Positions 1 to 9,327 of a stretch of 64,000 nucleotides of DNA are shown here, piece by piece. Both the position numbers and the translations under genes were made by a program. The stretch comes from Ambrosia x helenae (Eukaryota > Streptophyta > Magnoliopsida > Asterales > Asteraceae): NCBI GenBank assembly GCA_030844895.1, contig CM061233.1, positions 95,689,719 through 95,753,718 of the forward strand, written 5' to 3'. The number at the start of each line of letters is the position of its first letter. Positions within the stretch are counted from its first letter, which is position 1. The notes beneath the pieces were generated by a model. That model saw only the letters and a program-made list of their open reading frames with translations. It did not search any database and was not told where the DNA came from.

Positions 1-408
1 AGCTTCAATTGTAGAAGTAATAGACTATAGAAGAAAGGTATGAGGGAAAGTTTAATCGGATTGAAACAATCGATTTAGAGGTGCAAAGTATAATGGGTCA
101 TAGGTGGGTTTTTATACTAGTTTTGGAGTCAATTAGCCATTAAAATTGGTCAACACCATAAAGTAAGGTTTTATGATGAATTGACTATTTGACTAAGACT
201 TTGACTGTTTGACTAAGACTTTGACTAGGACTTTAACTATTTGACTCAAGGCTTTATTTAAAAAAAAAAAAAAATCTTGTATGTGAAAAAAAAAAGAATT
301 TAGAATCATATTATTATTATTTATATACATTTATGTATGTATATAAGTTGTGAGTTAGGATAAATAAAGATTTAGGCACATTTGTATAATATTAATGATA
401 AAGGTGTA

Positions 409-459
<51 letters not shown>

Positions 460-499
460 GCTTTTTATGTATTAAAATTTTGGGGAAAATTTTGCGATG
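1..499. other. AT-rich intergenic DNA, no gene
   Basis: No plausible coding frame. Visible are degenerate repeats of TTTGACTAAGAC (about 178-245), A-runs at 258-293 and a TA dinucleotide run at about 413-455. Confidence 0.6.
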
Positions 500-1696
500 T
501 TACATTTTATGCACTAGAGTATTAATAATACCAACCAAGTTCACCAACAACTCAATGATGGAGGGACTTGTGTTATGGTTCATGGTTGACAAAGGAAGGC
601 CAATGCTCATCCAAACTAAGTCACCATACCCTACTTCCTAAGTTATATTATATAAATACTAAATTATATAAACTCTACTAATTTAATAACTCGGAAAGGT
701 TTGTGGATACATCCCTACCTTACCAATGCTTGACTCTCATAACCATCCGAATCACCTCTATGGTAGTTTGTGTTTTGGTTCGCCTAAAAGGCTTGCTTGA
801 CTCTTATGACCATCCGAATCACCTTCATGGTGGTTTGTGTTTTGGTTCGCCTAAAAGACTTGCTTGACTCTCTTGAATCTATAACTTAAACTCGAATCTA
901 AGACCCATTTTTTTTTTATTCTAGTTAACCAAGGCTAAGGAACTAATCCCCCAAGACTCATTCTTTTGGAACCTTACTAAACGCACCCAAAGGTGAGTTC
1001 ATACTTGTCCCCTTTTTACTCTTTATCACTTTTGGGGTGTAAACATGTATCATATGCAAAACACACTAATGCTTTCATAAACACACGTGCTCAATCTATT
1101 AAACATACTTATATGCTACTTGCCATGCTTATGATTCTTAGATACTTAGACATAAATCATTAACTATTATTAGCCCACTTAACATGTATAGCGCTATAGG
1201 ACTAGCACACCGCCCCCTTTATGGGTCATTGTTAAGATTTAAACGGCCTAACATGAATATGTTAGGTATACGCTGTGGTACTCGTGGGTTTGAGTTATGT
1301 CTTTTGTATGATAGGTATGTGCAATGCTATAGTATGAGATTTGAGTAAACCATTCTAAAATACTATGTATGTAAACTAAAACTAGTATGCTCACCAATGC
1401 TTTATGTGTTGACGGATATTTTATACATGTTGCAGGAAATGTGTGATGCAAGATATTCAAGAAATCTACTTAGGATTGGACTAGAAACTCACGCTAGTTT
1501 AAGTTCTATATTTTGATGTCGTATTTCTCCTTTCATGAAAACAATTTGTATTCTGTTATCTTTTTAGACGATAATTATGCTATGAATGAAATTTAGCTTT
1601 AAATCATATTGTCACGAATTCTAGTGTCATGAAGTCTTTGAACAATCTATCCCAAGTCTCGCCCCGATGTATTCCGCCATCGGTCGGGGTGTGACA
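500..1696 (+). repeat. Probable Ty3/gypsy LTR remnant (3' part)
   Basis: The stretch ends in GGGGTGTGACA, the same terminal form as the LTRs at 12953-15549. It also contains a GTGAGTTCAT...TTTTGGGGTGTAAACATG block (about 990-1050) that resembles GTGAGTTCAC...TTTTGGGGGAGAAAACATG in that LTR (about 14816-14868). No primer-binding site follows, so it is a solo or truncated LTR. GCTTC at 1697-1701 follows it, and the same five bases stand at 2-6, but no TG start directly follows the left copy. The left boundary is uncertain. Confidence 0.4.
728..871. repeat. Tandem duplication, 67-bp period
   Basis: GCTTGACTCT recurs at 728, 795 and 862. The units share CCATCCGAATCACCT and TTTGTGTTTTGGTTCGCCTA with a few substitutions. 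Two full copies and a partial third lie inside the probable LTR remnant. Confidence 0.75.
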
Positions 1697-1755
1697 GCTT
1701 CGGGGGCAAGGCCTCCAAAGGTATCAAAAGCGAAGGGTACATGATTCATATGTAT
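1697..1755 (-). pseudogene. Scrap of an RT-like retroelement protein
   Basis: The minus strand encodes NHVPFAFDTFGGLAPEA, ending exactly where the LTR remnant begins. I recognise PFAFDTFG-LAPEAV as a motif of reverse-transcriptase-like proteins that are abundant in plant genomes. Upstream of it the frame is low complexity (a poly-T run at about 1801-1825 reads as poly-Lys). About 17 residues match, so this is a relic interrupted by the LTR insertion. The assignment rests on memory of the motif only. Confidence 0.35.
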
Positions 1756-1899
1756 AATATTTTTTCCTTTATGTATTTGTAAATAATTACGAGGTAAATA
1801 GATTTTTTTTTTTTTTTTTTTTTTTGTATATCCAAATTTGTAATACAAATACTTATAACATTCTTTACCCGATTTGATAGAAATGATTATATAAAAATA

Positions 1900-2356
1900 T
1901 AATGAACTGGCCATTTAGACACGAACATGATAACCTGACACGAACCTACACGATTTTAACAGGTTTCGTGTTTAGCCTTAACAGGTTCCGTGTCTATAAA
2001 CAGGTCGACACGTTAAGACCTGTTTATTTTCGTGTCGTGTTCGTGTTTACATGTTTCGTGTTCGTGTCTTATCGTGTACGTGTCTTAACAGGTCTTATCG
2101 TGTTTCTTATCATGTCTTGTCGAGTCTTATTGTGTCCTATCGTGTCTTGTCGTGTCTTATCGTGTCTTGTCGTGTTAACTTATTTTAGTAGGTGTTCCTT
2201 ATCGTGTATTGTCGTGTCTTATCGTGTTAACCTGTTATACACAGGTTCGTGTTCGTGTTTGAAAAAAATGACACGATTAGATTTCGTGTCGTGTTCGTGT
2301 TTACAAGTTTCGTGTTCGTGTCTTAATAGGTTCGTGTAACCTGTTATGTCAGCCCT
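1900..2356. repeat. Dispersed repeat rich in GTGTCGTGTTCGTG
   Basis: Dense, degenerate iterations of TCGTGTCTTATCGTG, TTCGTGTCGTGTTCGTGTTT and AACAGGTTCGTGT, ending near GTAACCTGTTATGTCAGCCC. Such motif-rich segments are typical subterminal regions of non-autonomous plant DNA transposons, probably hAT-like. A 145-codon frame here is an artefact of the repeat. I could not establish TIRs or a TSD. Confidence 0.5.
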
Positions 2357-2385
2357 ATCTAAAACCAAAAATGTAATATCATTTT

Positions 2386-2665
2386 GAGTAAATTAGTAAA
2401 ACCGTCCCTATGGTTTGGCCCATTTTGCCACTCTAGCCCAATCTTTTAAAAATGGCTTGAACAGTCTCTGACTTTTGAGAAAATATGCCAAAACAGTCCA
2501 ATGACTTAGCCCAGTTAAGTTTTTAACGTTAAGTCAGAGGCATTTTCGTCAATTCACGTATAAATTCACCTTCTTCCTCATTTTCTTCTTCTCTAATCAA
2601 ACCCACCACCCACCACCATTTTCAATTTTTCACCTTTCACCATCACCACCACTACTCACCATCTC
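2386..2665 (+). repeat. Left long TIR of the MULE-like element
   Basis: Pairs with 6185-6465 in inverted orientation. The outer part holds GTCCCTATGG, absent from the right end, so the right copy has a small deletion. The inner part becomes a CACCACC-rich low-complexity tract. Confidence 0.7.
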
Positions 2666-3423
2666 TTTCATCTTCACCTTGTCCTGAGCCCTTAATAGAT
2701 CCGCCCCTGCAACTTATTATTTAAGTCCCCATTCTTTCACTGATAACTGTGGTTAATATTATTTATTCCTAAAGGTTCAACCAGTATATGTGTTATAGTT
2801 CTTTAAAATTCTATAGGCAAGCAAAAAAATAATAAACTTTACCCATTCAGGCAACTAACTTAGATTTAACAATAAGAACTAATGACAACACTGAATATTA
2901 TTAAATCATCTAACAAGTATAACATCAGCACTATAACTTCATCCAACAGTAATAACTAATAAGGGTATGTGTAGTGGTGGATAGTTATGTTGGGGTTATA
3001 GGATTAAAATATTAAAAAGTAATAGAAAAGGTGTTATGTTGGGGTTATGGAAAAAGAGGGTGTAGTGGGAAGGAGGGTTATGTTGGGGTTATAAATGATT
3101 GGTAATGATTGGTTAATTATTGTTTTTTATTTAAATAAGAATATTAAATACTTAATAATATTTCATTAAATATAAAAATAATAATAAAAATTTAAACTGA
3201 AAGTTTATTAAATTAATAAAATAATAAAAAAATTATTTAGTATTAAAAAATAAAATTAAAAAAAAAATTTGAATTTCAAACGGTTACTGTTCCAAACCGT
3301 TTGAATTTCAAACAGTTTCCCTCCTACTTCAAAGTTTGAATTTCAAACTTTGCCCCCCCAAACGTTTAAATTTCAAAGTTTGAATTTCAAAGTTTCCCCC
3401 CCTCCACCAAATCTCAGTCACAC

Positions 3424-3431
3424 CTATAAAT
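3424..3431 (+). promoter_or_regulatory. TATA box upstream of the proline-rich ORF
   Basis: TATAAATA within CACCTATAAATACCCC, about 70 bp before the ATG at 3499 and followed by a C/T-rich leader, a normal plant pol II promoter layout. Confidence 0.55.
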
Positions 3432-3498
3432 ACCCCCTCCTCCCAAATCTCAGTCACACCTCTTCCCTCTTCCTCATCCTTTTCTCATCCTGAACACA

Positions 3499-4194
3499 AT
3501 GAATAATATGGGCAGTTTTCAAGCAGGAGCTGCCGGACCTTCTAATGTCCGGCAGTATGCTCGCCGGGTCCGGGGACGGGGCCGGCCCCGGAGACTACCA
3601 TTCACCTCCTCTCCTCCTCCTCCACAACCTCCTCTTCCTCCTCCTCCTCCTCCACAACATTGGATTTATCACCCTCCTCCTCCTGCTGCGGCACCACCAA
3701 CCTTTCCTCATCCTGAAGTCGATGATGACTTCACGGATGAAGAATGGGCCTGGGCCATGGATTATACCATGGCTATTAATGAAATGGACCGACTGAGAGT
3801 GTCGGCCCCCACCCCCCGAATTGCTGCTGCTATCCCCTCCCCCCACCACCAACCTATCCCCTCCCCCCACCACCAACCTATCCCCACCCCCCAGAATACC
3901 CCCACCCACCACCACCAACCTATCCCCACCCCCCATAATACTTGCCCACTCCACCACCAACCTATCCCCACCCCACCCCGTGAATATGGGGACCCAACTC
4001 CTGAGGACTTGGAAGCCCTCAGGGAACTTGAGGAGGAGGAGCGCCTTTGGAGCATGCCTTCCCTCGTGGGGAGAACTACTACTTCCCCTCGGATGCAAGG
4101 TCCGATGGGAGGGACAGCTCACGTTCCCTATCCCCCGAGTACTACACACTCGAGTGGGACAACTACTCTCCGTAGTGGGAGGTTTAGGTTTTAA
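3499..4194 (+). CDS. Proline-rich hypothetical protein of the Harbinger element
   Basis: 231 codons, beginning MNNMGSFQAGAAGPSNVRQY. A basic RRVRGRGRPRR patch (about 22-32) is followed by poly-proline stretches, an acidic segment DDDFTDEEWAWAMDYTMAINEMD (about 75-97; too long to be chance composition), then repeats of HHQPIPTP/HHQPIPSP (about 115-160) and an E-rich stretch ELEEEER. I do not recognise a family. A basic N-terminus plus an acidic amphipathic centre would suit a DNA-bound accessory protein, which is inference. The ATG at 3499 follows a TATA box at the right distance. The opposite strand is also open here because of the C-rich repeats; I treat those frames as shadows. Confidence 0.55.
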   Translation: MNNMGSFQAGAAGPSNVRQYARRVRGRGRPRRLPFTSSPPPPQPPLPPPPPPQHWIYHPPPPAAAPPTFPHPEVDDDFTDEEWAWAMDYTMAINEMDRLRVSAPTPRIAAAIPSPHHQPIPSPHHQPIPTPQNTPTHHHQPIPTPHNTCPLHHQPIPTPPREYGDPTPEDLEALRELEEEERLWSMPSLVGRTTTSPRMQGPMGGTAHVPYPPSTTHSSGTTTLRSGRFRF

Positions 4195-4474
4195 TAAGTA
4201 ATTTAGGTTTATATTATGTCTTTATGTAATGTGTTTATGTAACGTTTTAATAAGTAGTTTAGGATTAGGAACTCTGTTTGTAATAAGTAATTTAGGATTG
4301 TAATTTTATGTGTTTATGTGGTTTAAATTTAAAATATTATGTAATCTTTTAAAATAAACTAACATTAAACACAAAATAAACTAACATTAAACATAAAGCC
4401 TAAAACATTAAACATTACAAATAGAACACAAAACATAAAACGTAACATTAAACATAAAGCCTAAACATTAAAAA

Positions 4475-4828
4475 TTAAACATAGTGAAAACGCATCAGAG
4501 ACCACGACAAAAGATTGGTGATTGAGAAGTCTGTTTGGTATTGTTGACGATAGGCGTCGTGTGTCAACTGAATTGCCATCTGTTCACTAACCCCTGGGTG
4601 CGCCTGCATCGCCGCTGAATAGACTACATGCCACCTATCAACGTTAGTTCGTATAGAATGCCACTTACTGTAGATCTGGTCAACGTTACGGTGGTTCGTT
4701 CCCGTGATTTGGTTGAACTCAGCCAACACATCCTGCCAAAAAGCCCGCCTATTGGTTGACGGAAGCTCCTTAACGTTTATCCACGCCCGCACTAACTCGA
4801 GTTGCTCTGTATTCGTCCAGGCTGCCAT
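4475..4828 (-). CDS. Myb/SANT-like ORF1 protein of PIF/Harbinger
   Basis: 117 codons starting MAAWTNTEQLELVRAWINV. The spaced tryptophans (W4, then AW about 15-16, FW about 30-31, SKWHSIRTNVDRWH about 54-67) match the trihelix/Myb-like DNA-binding fold of plant PIF/Harbinger ORF1 proteins. In the family, ORF1 binds the element ends and assists the transposase in the nucleus. At 117 residues it lacks the C-terminal NAM-associated region usual in longer ORF1 proteins. It is convergent with the proline-rich ORF, with an AT-rich 280-bp gap holding both 3' ends. A TATATATATA run lies upstream at about 4930-4941. Confidence 0.65.
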   Translation of the reverse strand: MAAWTNTEQLELVRAWINVKELPSTNRRAFWQDVLAEFNQITGTNHRNVDQIYSKWHSIRTNVDRWHVVYSAAMQAHPGVSEQMAIQLTHDAYRQQYQTDFSITNLLSWSLMRFHYV

Positions 4829-5186
4829 AGGTTTGGTTTTTGGTTTTTGGTTTGTAAAGAGTGTGTGTATGTATGAATTGTTTGTGTGTGTGAATTGTAT
4901 ATGTGTGTGTTTATGTTGTAGAAGATGAAATATATATATATAGATAATAATTAAAGAAATCAGATTTTTTTTTTTTTAATTTTGGACCGTTCAACAACGG
5001 TCAAATGCACATTGTCCCAAGTAAAACGCTCGCTATGCTGCTGCCTTGACACCACCATAACGCCACCATAGCGCCTGGGGGGGCGGTGTTCCCGGCGCTA
5101 TGGTGGCCCAAAACGCCTCATAACGAGGCCACTACAGGTGCTCTAATAATTATAAAAAAAAACAATTATTAAAGCTAAAAAAATAC

Positions 5187-5436
5187 CAGAAAGAGAGAGT
5201 TCATGAGAAACAAGACGAACAAGCTTAGACTTCATAAAACTAAGTGGACTGCTTGTTACTCCGATTTGAGACGACGCCGTCTTCTGGATTCGATTACCGA
5301 CAGCAGGAACATCAAAGTGTTGACGATCATATGACGAATCATAAGCAACTCTAATAATAAAGGCAACGGCAGTGGAGACAGAGAGCATGGCTAGAAGCAG
5401 CAGCAGCCAACGTTTCTTGTGGAAGAAGAATGTTGC
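5187..5436 (-). pseudogene. Captured exon 1 fragment of a plant glycosyltransferase-like gene
   Basis: The minus strand is open after an in-frame TAG (5437-5439): TFFFHKKRWLLLLLAMLSVS, then TAVAFIIRVAYDSS, and finally SPLSFMKSKLVRLVSHELSLSG. A Lys/Arg-Trp stretch followed by a hydrophobic run is a type II signal anchor. KSKLVLLVSHELSLSGGP is, as I recall it, the start of the catalytic domain in a plant GT4-like 'UDP-glycosyltransferase superfamily' family. The match stops exactly at TCTG/GTATTT, a consensus 5' splice site, so genomic DNA including the exon-intron border was captured. The native start codon is missing. The Harbinger element lies 40 bp into the putative intron. The family call comes from memory; the exon-like structure is visible. 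Confidence 0.5.
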
Positions 5437-5553
5437 CTATTGATGGTTTAGCCATAGCTGAAGGTTATTGAAATGGGTTGGTTATTAGAGTATCTGCTGC
5501 ATTGATCTATCTAGGGTTTGTTTGAATCTTGGTATGGGTGTTAAGAGAAAAGA

Positions 5554-5722
5554 TGTTGATTATATTAATAAGAACATAATGTATGAACATAAGATTTAAT
5601 CATGTTTATCTGATTTGCTTAACCGTTCAGGAACCTCCATAATGGAAGACACCATCATCTTGATCGGGTTCCCTTTAGGGTATGCAGTTCTGATGGTTTA
5701 TGTGTTCTTGAGTTATGAACAC

Positions 5723-5784
<62 letters not shown>

Positions 5785-6015
5785 GCTAATGGTGTTATGT
5801 TGTTATGATTGTGAGTCAACCCTAATCTCATAATATCTCTCCATATTTATACATACCCAGGAGACACCCTAATAAGGCCCATCTAAAGATAGTCCGCCCA
5901 TTAAAGATATATCTGTTATTGGGCTTAGGATAATATTAATATTTGATTATCATTATATAAATGATTATAATGGCTATCAATAAATATACAAACGTTACGT
6001 ATATTTATTCCAACA
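5554..6015 (-). mobile_element. Solo LTR, copia-type
   Basis: Bounded by TGTTGATTAT and ATTTATTCCAACA, giving the TG...CA ends, with a perfect 5-bp TSD AAAGA at 5549-5553 and 6016-6020. Read on the minus strand it starts TGTTGGAATAAATATACG and has a TATA box (GTATGTATAAATATGG, + about 5844-5859). At 462 bp with no internal domain, it is the product of LTR-LTR recombination. The ORF at 5615-5833 lies inside it and is spurious. Confidence 0.8.
5725..5780. repeat. (GA)n microsatellite
   Basis: Uninterrupted GA repeat of about 56 bp inside the solo LTR. Confidence 0.9.
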
Positions 6016-6184
6016 AAAGATTCATAGATTAGTGGTTAATGAATGGTCTGAGATTATTGTGATGGGATTGAATCTGAAATGGAAATGGAAATTTGTTTGA
6101 TATGAGACTACTAAGCAGAGATTAGAGATGATTTGGGGGTAGTGTGAAGTGTGGTTTTGGGTTCTGTAAACTAGGTTTCTTGTG

Positions 6185-6465
6185 ATGGAGGAGATGGTGG
6201 GTAGTGGTGGTGGTGGTGGTGAAATGTGGAGGAGATGGTGGGTAGTGGTGGTGGTGGTGGGTGGTAGGTCTGATTAGGGAAGAAGAAAATAGAGAATAAG
6301 ATGAATTTATACTTGGGTTGACGAAAATGCCGCTGACTTAACGTAAAAAACTTAACTGGGTTAAGTCGTTGGACTGTTTTGGCTTATTTTTCTTAAAAGT
6401 CAGGAACTGTTCAAGCAATTTTTAAAAGATTAGGCTGGAGTGACAAATTGACCAAATTATTACTC
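6185..6465 (-). repeat. Right long TIR of the MULE-like element
   Basis: Inverted partner of 2386-2665. The inner portion holds two near-identical copies of GGAGATGGTGGGTAGTGG followed by GGTGGTGG runs (about 6189-6262). Confidence 0.7.
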
Positions 6466-6857
6466 CTATTTTTCTTGATAAGTCTAATTTCTTGGGAAGA
6501 CCTTATATAAAAAGTGAAAGGCATGTTGTTGTGCAGTGTCAGTTCAGATTATGGAGTGAATATAACACAACATTACCAATTATTCATTTACATGCTTAAA
6601 TCAAATTTAAAAAAAAAAATTAAAAAAAAATATGTAATATAGTTTATTATGCTAGACAAGTTCTACTTATTGAGCAAAAAATATCTGAAGAAATTTGATG
6701 TATCTTTCAAATATTGCTGTGTCGCTTTAATGTAATAATATGTATAACATTCGGCCTCTTATGCTAATTAAAATTGTCTAATTTATCTACTACTAGATTT
6801 CGGATTTCTTTTAACTTGTCCCTAGTGGAAACTTCTCACTTGGTGACCCATTCTAGG
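6466..6857. other. No gene seen
   Basis: AT-rich sequence with A-runs around 6605-6631. I see no repeat boundary or coding frame. Confidence 0.6.
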
Positions 6858-8019
6858 CAGTGGCGGATCCAGAAATTTTTTTTTATGGGTTCCTTTTTTT
6901 CTGGTGGTCATATTTCTGACAATCGAATATTAGAAATTCTAGACTGGGCCGGGTCGGATCGGGTCAAGACTAGATCACAAATTCAAGTTTTAACACTAAC
7001 TAAATCGTAAATTCAAATTTTAACACAATTAAGTCACAAATTCAAGTTCTAACACAAAATCATAATACCAAGTCATAAATTCAAGTTTAAACAAGACTAA
7101 ATCACAAATTCAAATATAAGATTAAGGTATTAGAGACAATGAGACATAATCTAACTATCTAAGCAATCAAGCAACCTTTCAAGGGGGTATTTTTTTAAAG
7201 GGGTAATTCAAATATAAGATTAACTAGACAATCTTGATCAAGGAAATAACTTACCTTCAATGTGGTGACCGGAAAAAACTATTTAATCTAATGTGAACAA
7301 GTGTGTCAAGTATCTATAAGCACCTTAAATTTGACTATGGTGATGTTTTAAAGTTTGAAAAAAAAAATGTAAAGAATAAAGGAGCACAACATCCGTTTTG
7401 ACTAACATTGCTTCTTCATCCAGAAGGATCCTACATTTCTGTTAATACCTTTAATTGGTATTGTTAACTATCATCCCCAATATATGATTTAGAACACCTA
7501 CAACATAAGTGAACTGGAAGGTTATATGTTTTATTGAAATTAACATACCTACACACGGCGGAGGAGGAGGAGCAGTCGAGAACTCGAGGAGGAGGATGTC
7601 AGTGGCACTGCGGCAGCCGCCGGCAGGGAAGGAGGCGGAGGGGTGGCGGAGAGGGAGGAGCAGTCGAGAAGAAGGAGGATGGCATCGGCAGGGAGGAGGA
7701 GCAGTTGAGGAAGACAGAGTTGTCTGTGTGTTTTGGAGGAGCTGTGATTTTTTTTTTATTGGAAGGGCAAGGGGTTACCCTAGTTTTGAATTAAAAAAAA
7801 TAGTTGAAGAAAAATTATACGCGTGAAAGGGGATCGAACCTGGTACCTTGCATCTGTTGATGGAGGCTCTTTACCACCAAGCCACCTGCAGTTTTTAGTA
7901 ATGGGTTCCTAAGATAATTTTCTTATGGGTTCCTTTTTTTTCGATATACAATAACACTAAAATTTACAAACCGAGTGGGTTCCCGGAAACCCACCGGTCA
8001 TAGCCTAGATTCGCCCCTG
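6858..8019. mobile_element. hAT-type DNA transposon, non-autonomous
   Basis: The termini CAGTGGCGGATCCAGAA (left) and CAGGGGCGAATCTAGGC (right, inverted) form hAT TIRs. A perfect 8-bp TSD ATTCTAGG lies at 6850-6857 and 8020-8027. The interior has GGTTCCTTTTTTT near both ends, a purine-rich GGAGGAGGAG tract (about 7559-7735) and a tRNA-like segment. No transposase is encoded; frames at 7509-7826 come from the GGAGGA tract. Confidence 0.88.
7822..7890 (-). repeat. tRNA-like A/B box pair, possible SINE head
   Basis: The minus strand reads GGTGGCTTGGTGGTAAAG then, 35-40 nt on, CAGGTTCGATCCCC. These match pol III A-box and B-box patterns with tRNA-like spacing. It lies inside the hAT element. No clear 3' tail or TSD was found. 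Confidence 0.5.
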
Positions 8020-8127
8020 ATTCTAGGATTACTTTACAAGAGCATGTTTAAGTGTTAATTTCTTCACTCATCCGTTTTTTCCCCTTGTAGGTAATATTTG
8101 AGGCAAACATTACTTATGACCCGATAC

Positions 8128-8251
8128 CCATGACCTCTTGGTCTAGCGGTATGGTTTTCCCTTTTACAAATGTGAGGTGGTAGGTTCAAGTCTTTGCAAG
8201 TGCAACATTAGATGGAAATAAGGTGGCATAAAGATTGTCGTTCAAAAAAAA
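8128..8251 (+). mobile_element. SINE (tRNA-derived), about 124 bp
   Basis: CATGACCTCTTGGTCTAGCGG contains an A box and GGTAGGTTCAAGTC the B box. The element ends GTCGTTCAAAAAAAA. Near-perfect 19-bp target-site duplications ATTACTTATGACCCRATAC flank it (8109-8127 and 8252-8270, one mismatch). It has no coding capacity; mobilisation would depend on LINE proteins. Confidence 0.88.
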
Positions 8252-8312
8252 ATTACTTATGACCCAATACGTATCTTGTAGAAAAAACTAAGATGAAATA
8301 GATTATGTGCAG

Positions 8313-8662
8313 CTCAATGGTTGGGCTAAGAGTAAGACCGGACTCCCCTTTGGAGAGGCCCGGGTTTGATCCCCACGGGAAGTATTTGTGGGACAAAGGC
8401 AATGATGGCGATGAGTCTCGGCCCGTTGTGGTCCTGATTCGATCGTGAGCCACCCCTGGTTGTAATCTGGCCGTTACTCTAGCGATTGGTTCGTGTGGAG
8501 GCGGTACAGTTTTCGGGAGGATGCCATTAAGACCAAGTCTGATACTCTGAGGACGTGGGACCGGTTCAGACAACGTAAGTTCCGAGGGGCATATCTTGGT
8601 CTAGGCTGTTGTCAGGCCAGTGCAAACCGATCGTCTGTTATCGTAATTAGCCGTCCAAAAAA
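8313..8662 (+). mobile_element. SINE, about 350 bp, second family
   Basis: The head CTCAATGGTTGGGCTAAGAG (A-box-like) and CCGGGTTTGATCCCC (B box) are followed by a long body and the tail GCCGTCCAAAAAAAA. The flanks carry the direct repeat AATAGATTATGTGCAG (8297-8312 and about 8663-8678). The body differs from the SINE at 8128, but the last bases (CGTYCAAAAAAAA) are alike, as expected if one LINE recognises both tails. Confidence 0.85.
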
Positions 8663-8679
8663 AATAGATTATGTGCAGG

Positions 8680-8954
8680 GTGGGTGACCGTAAAGAAACC
8701 CACTCTCCCAAAGGGCACAAATTTTTATTTATTTATTTATTTATTTTGTCTTAGAGAAATGTGTGATCCAGAATAGACCTCTTAATTCTCAAAAAAAAAG
8801 TTGACTCTTTTAGGATCTCTATATTATCTATATACATAAGTTTATATTTTTGACCTATTTTTCTACTCACACAGGGCCTCCTGAGAGCCTCAAAATTCTC
8901 GCAGACAACGTTGAGAAAAAAACATAACATAACGTTGTATGGTTTACCTAACGT
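8680..8954. other. No gene; (ATTT)n microsatellite
   Basis: ATTT repeats at about 8720-8746. The rest is unremarkable AT-rich DNA. Confidence 0.6.
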
Positions 8955-9327
8955 ATCACATACAGGGGCGGACCTATGCATGGTCTAAAGGGGGCGGGCG
9001 CCCACCTTGAAAATTTTTTTGTTAGTTTTACATACGCGTTGAAATCCCGATCGCACCCCATAAAATTTGGCAATCGCCCCCCATGACCTCTAGAAAGTAG
9101 AAGCTAAAGATAAAAGAAAAGAGGGAAGAGAGAACTCTGCTATGGCGAATCGGAGATTTTAGTTATTTAGGGAAAAGAAGGTAGAAGACGATGCAGAGAA
9201 TATTTTAAAATGCATAATATAATATAATATAGAGTAATAAAAGTTAGATAAAGGCGTTGTAGAGTTGCAGTGTCCTACTTTCGAGGCTTTCTATACACTC
9301 ACTATTAGACCATGCGTAGTGGGGGGC

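Larger units (their letters stand above)
2963..5143. mobile_element. PIF/Harbinger-like DNA transposon, two ORFs, no transposase
   Basis: The left terminus GGGTATGTGTAGTGG and the inverted right terminus GAGCACCTGTAGTGG form TIRs with the Harbinger-type core TGTAGTGG. A TAA target-site duplication flanks them (2960-2962 and 5144-5146), as expected for PIF/Harbinger. The 2181-bp element has two convergent ORFs: a proline-rich protein on plus and a Myb/SANT-like protein on minus. There is no DDE transposase, so mobility would need one supplied elsewhere. The right subterminal block CATAGCGCCGGGAACACC recurs in the MITE at 39492, showing a shared family. Confidence 0.85.
2386..6465. mobile_element. 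MULE-like element with long inverted ends, nested insertions and a captured gene fragment
   Basis: The left end (from GAGTAAATTAG at 2386) and the right end (reverse complement GAGTAATAATTTGG, ending 6465) pair over about 270-280 bp. Shared blocks include AATCTTTTAAAAAT, GCCAAAACAGTCCAA, CCCAGTTAAGTTTT and GGCATTTTCGTCAA. Both arms end inward in CACCATCACCACC-type sequence (about 2640-2665 and 6190-6260). Long TIRs and a carried gene fragment fit a Pack-MULE. No transposase is present and a clean 9-bp TSD is not visible. Two younger insertions sit inside: Harbinger 2963-5143 and solo LTR 5554-6015. Confidence 0.65.

Noticed and set aside
3595..4149. 184-codon minus-strand frame over the proline-rich ORF
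   Set aside because: Shadow frame caused by C-rich repeats; no promoter or splice context, whereas the plus frame has a TATA box.
5615..5833. 72-codon frame starting MLNRSGTSIMEDTIILIGFP
   Set aside because: Lies within the solo LTR and runs into the (GA)n tract.
7509..7826. 105-codon Gly/Glu/Arg-rich frame
   Set aside because: Derives from the GGAGGA tract inside a hAT element; overlapping frames are equally open.
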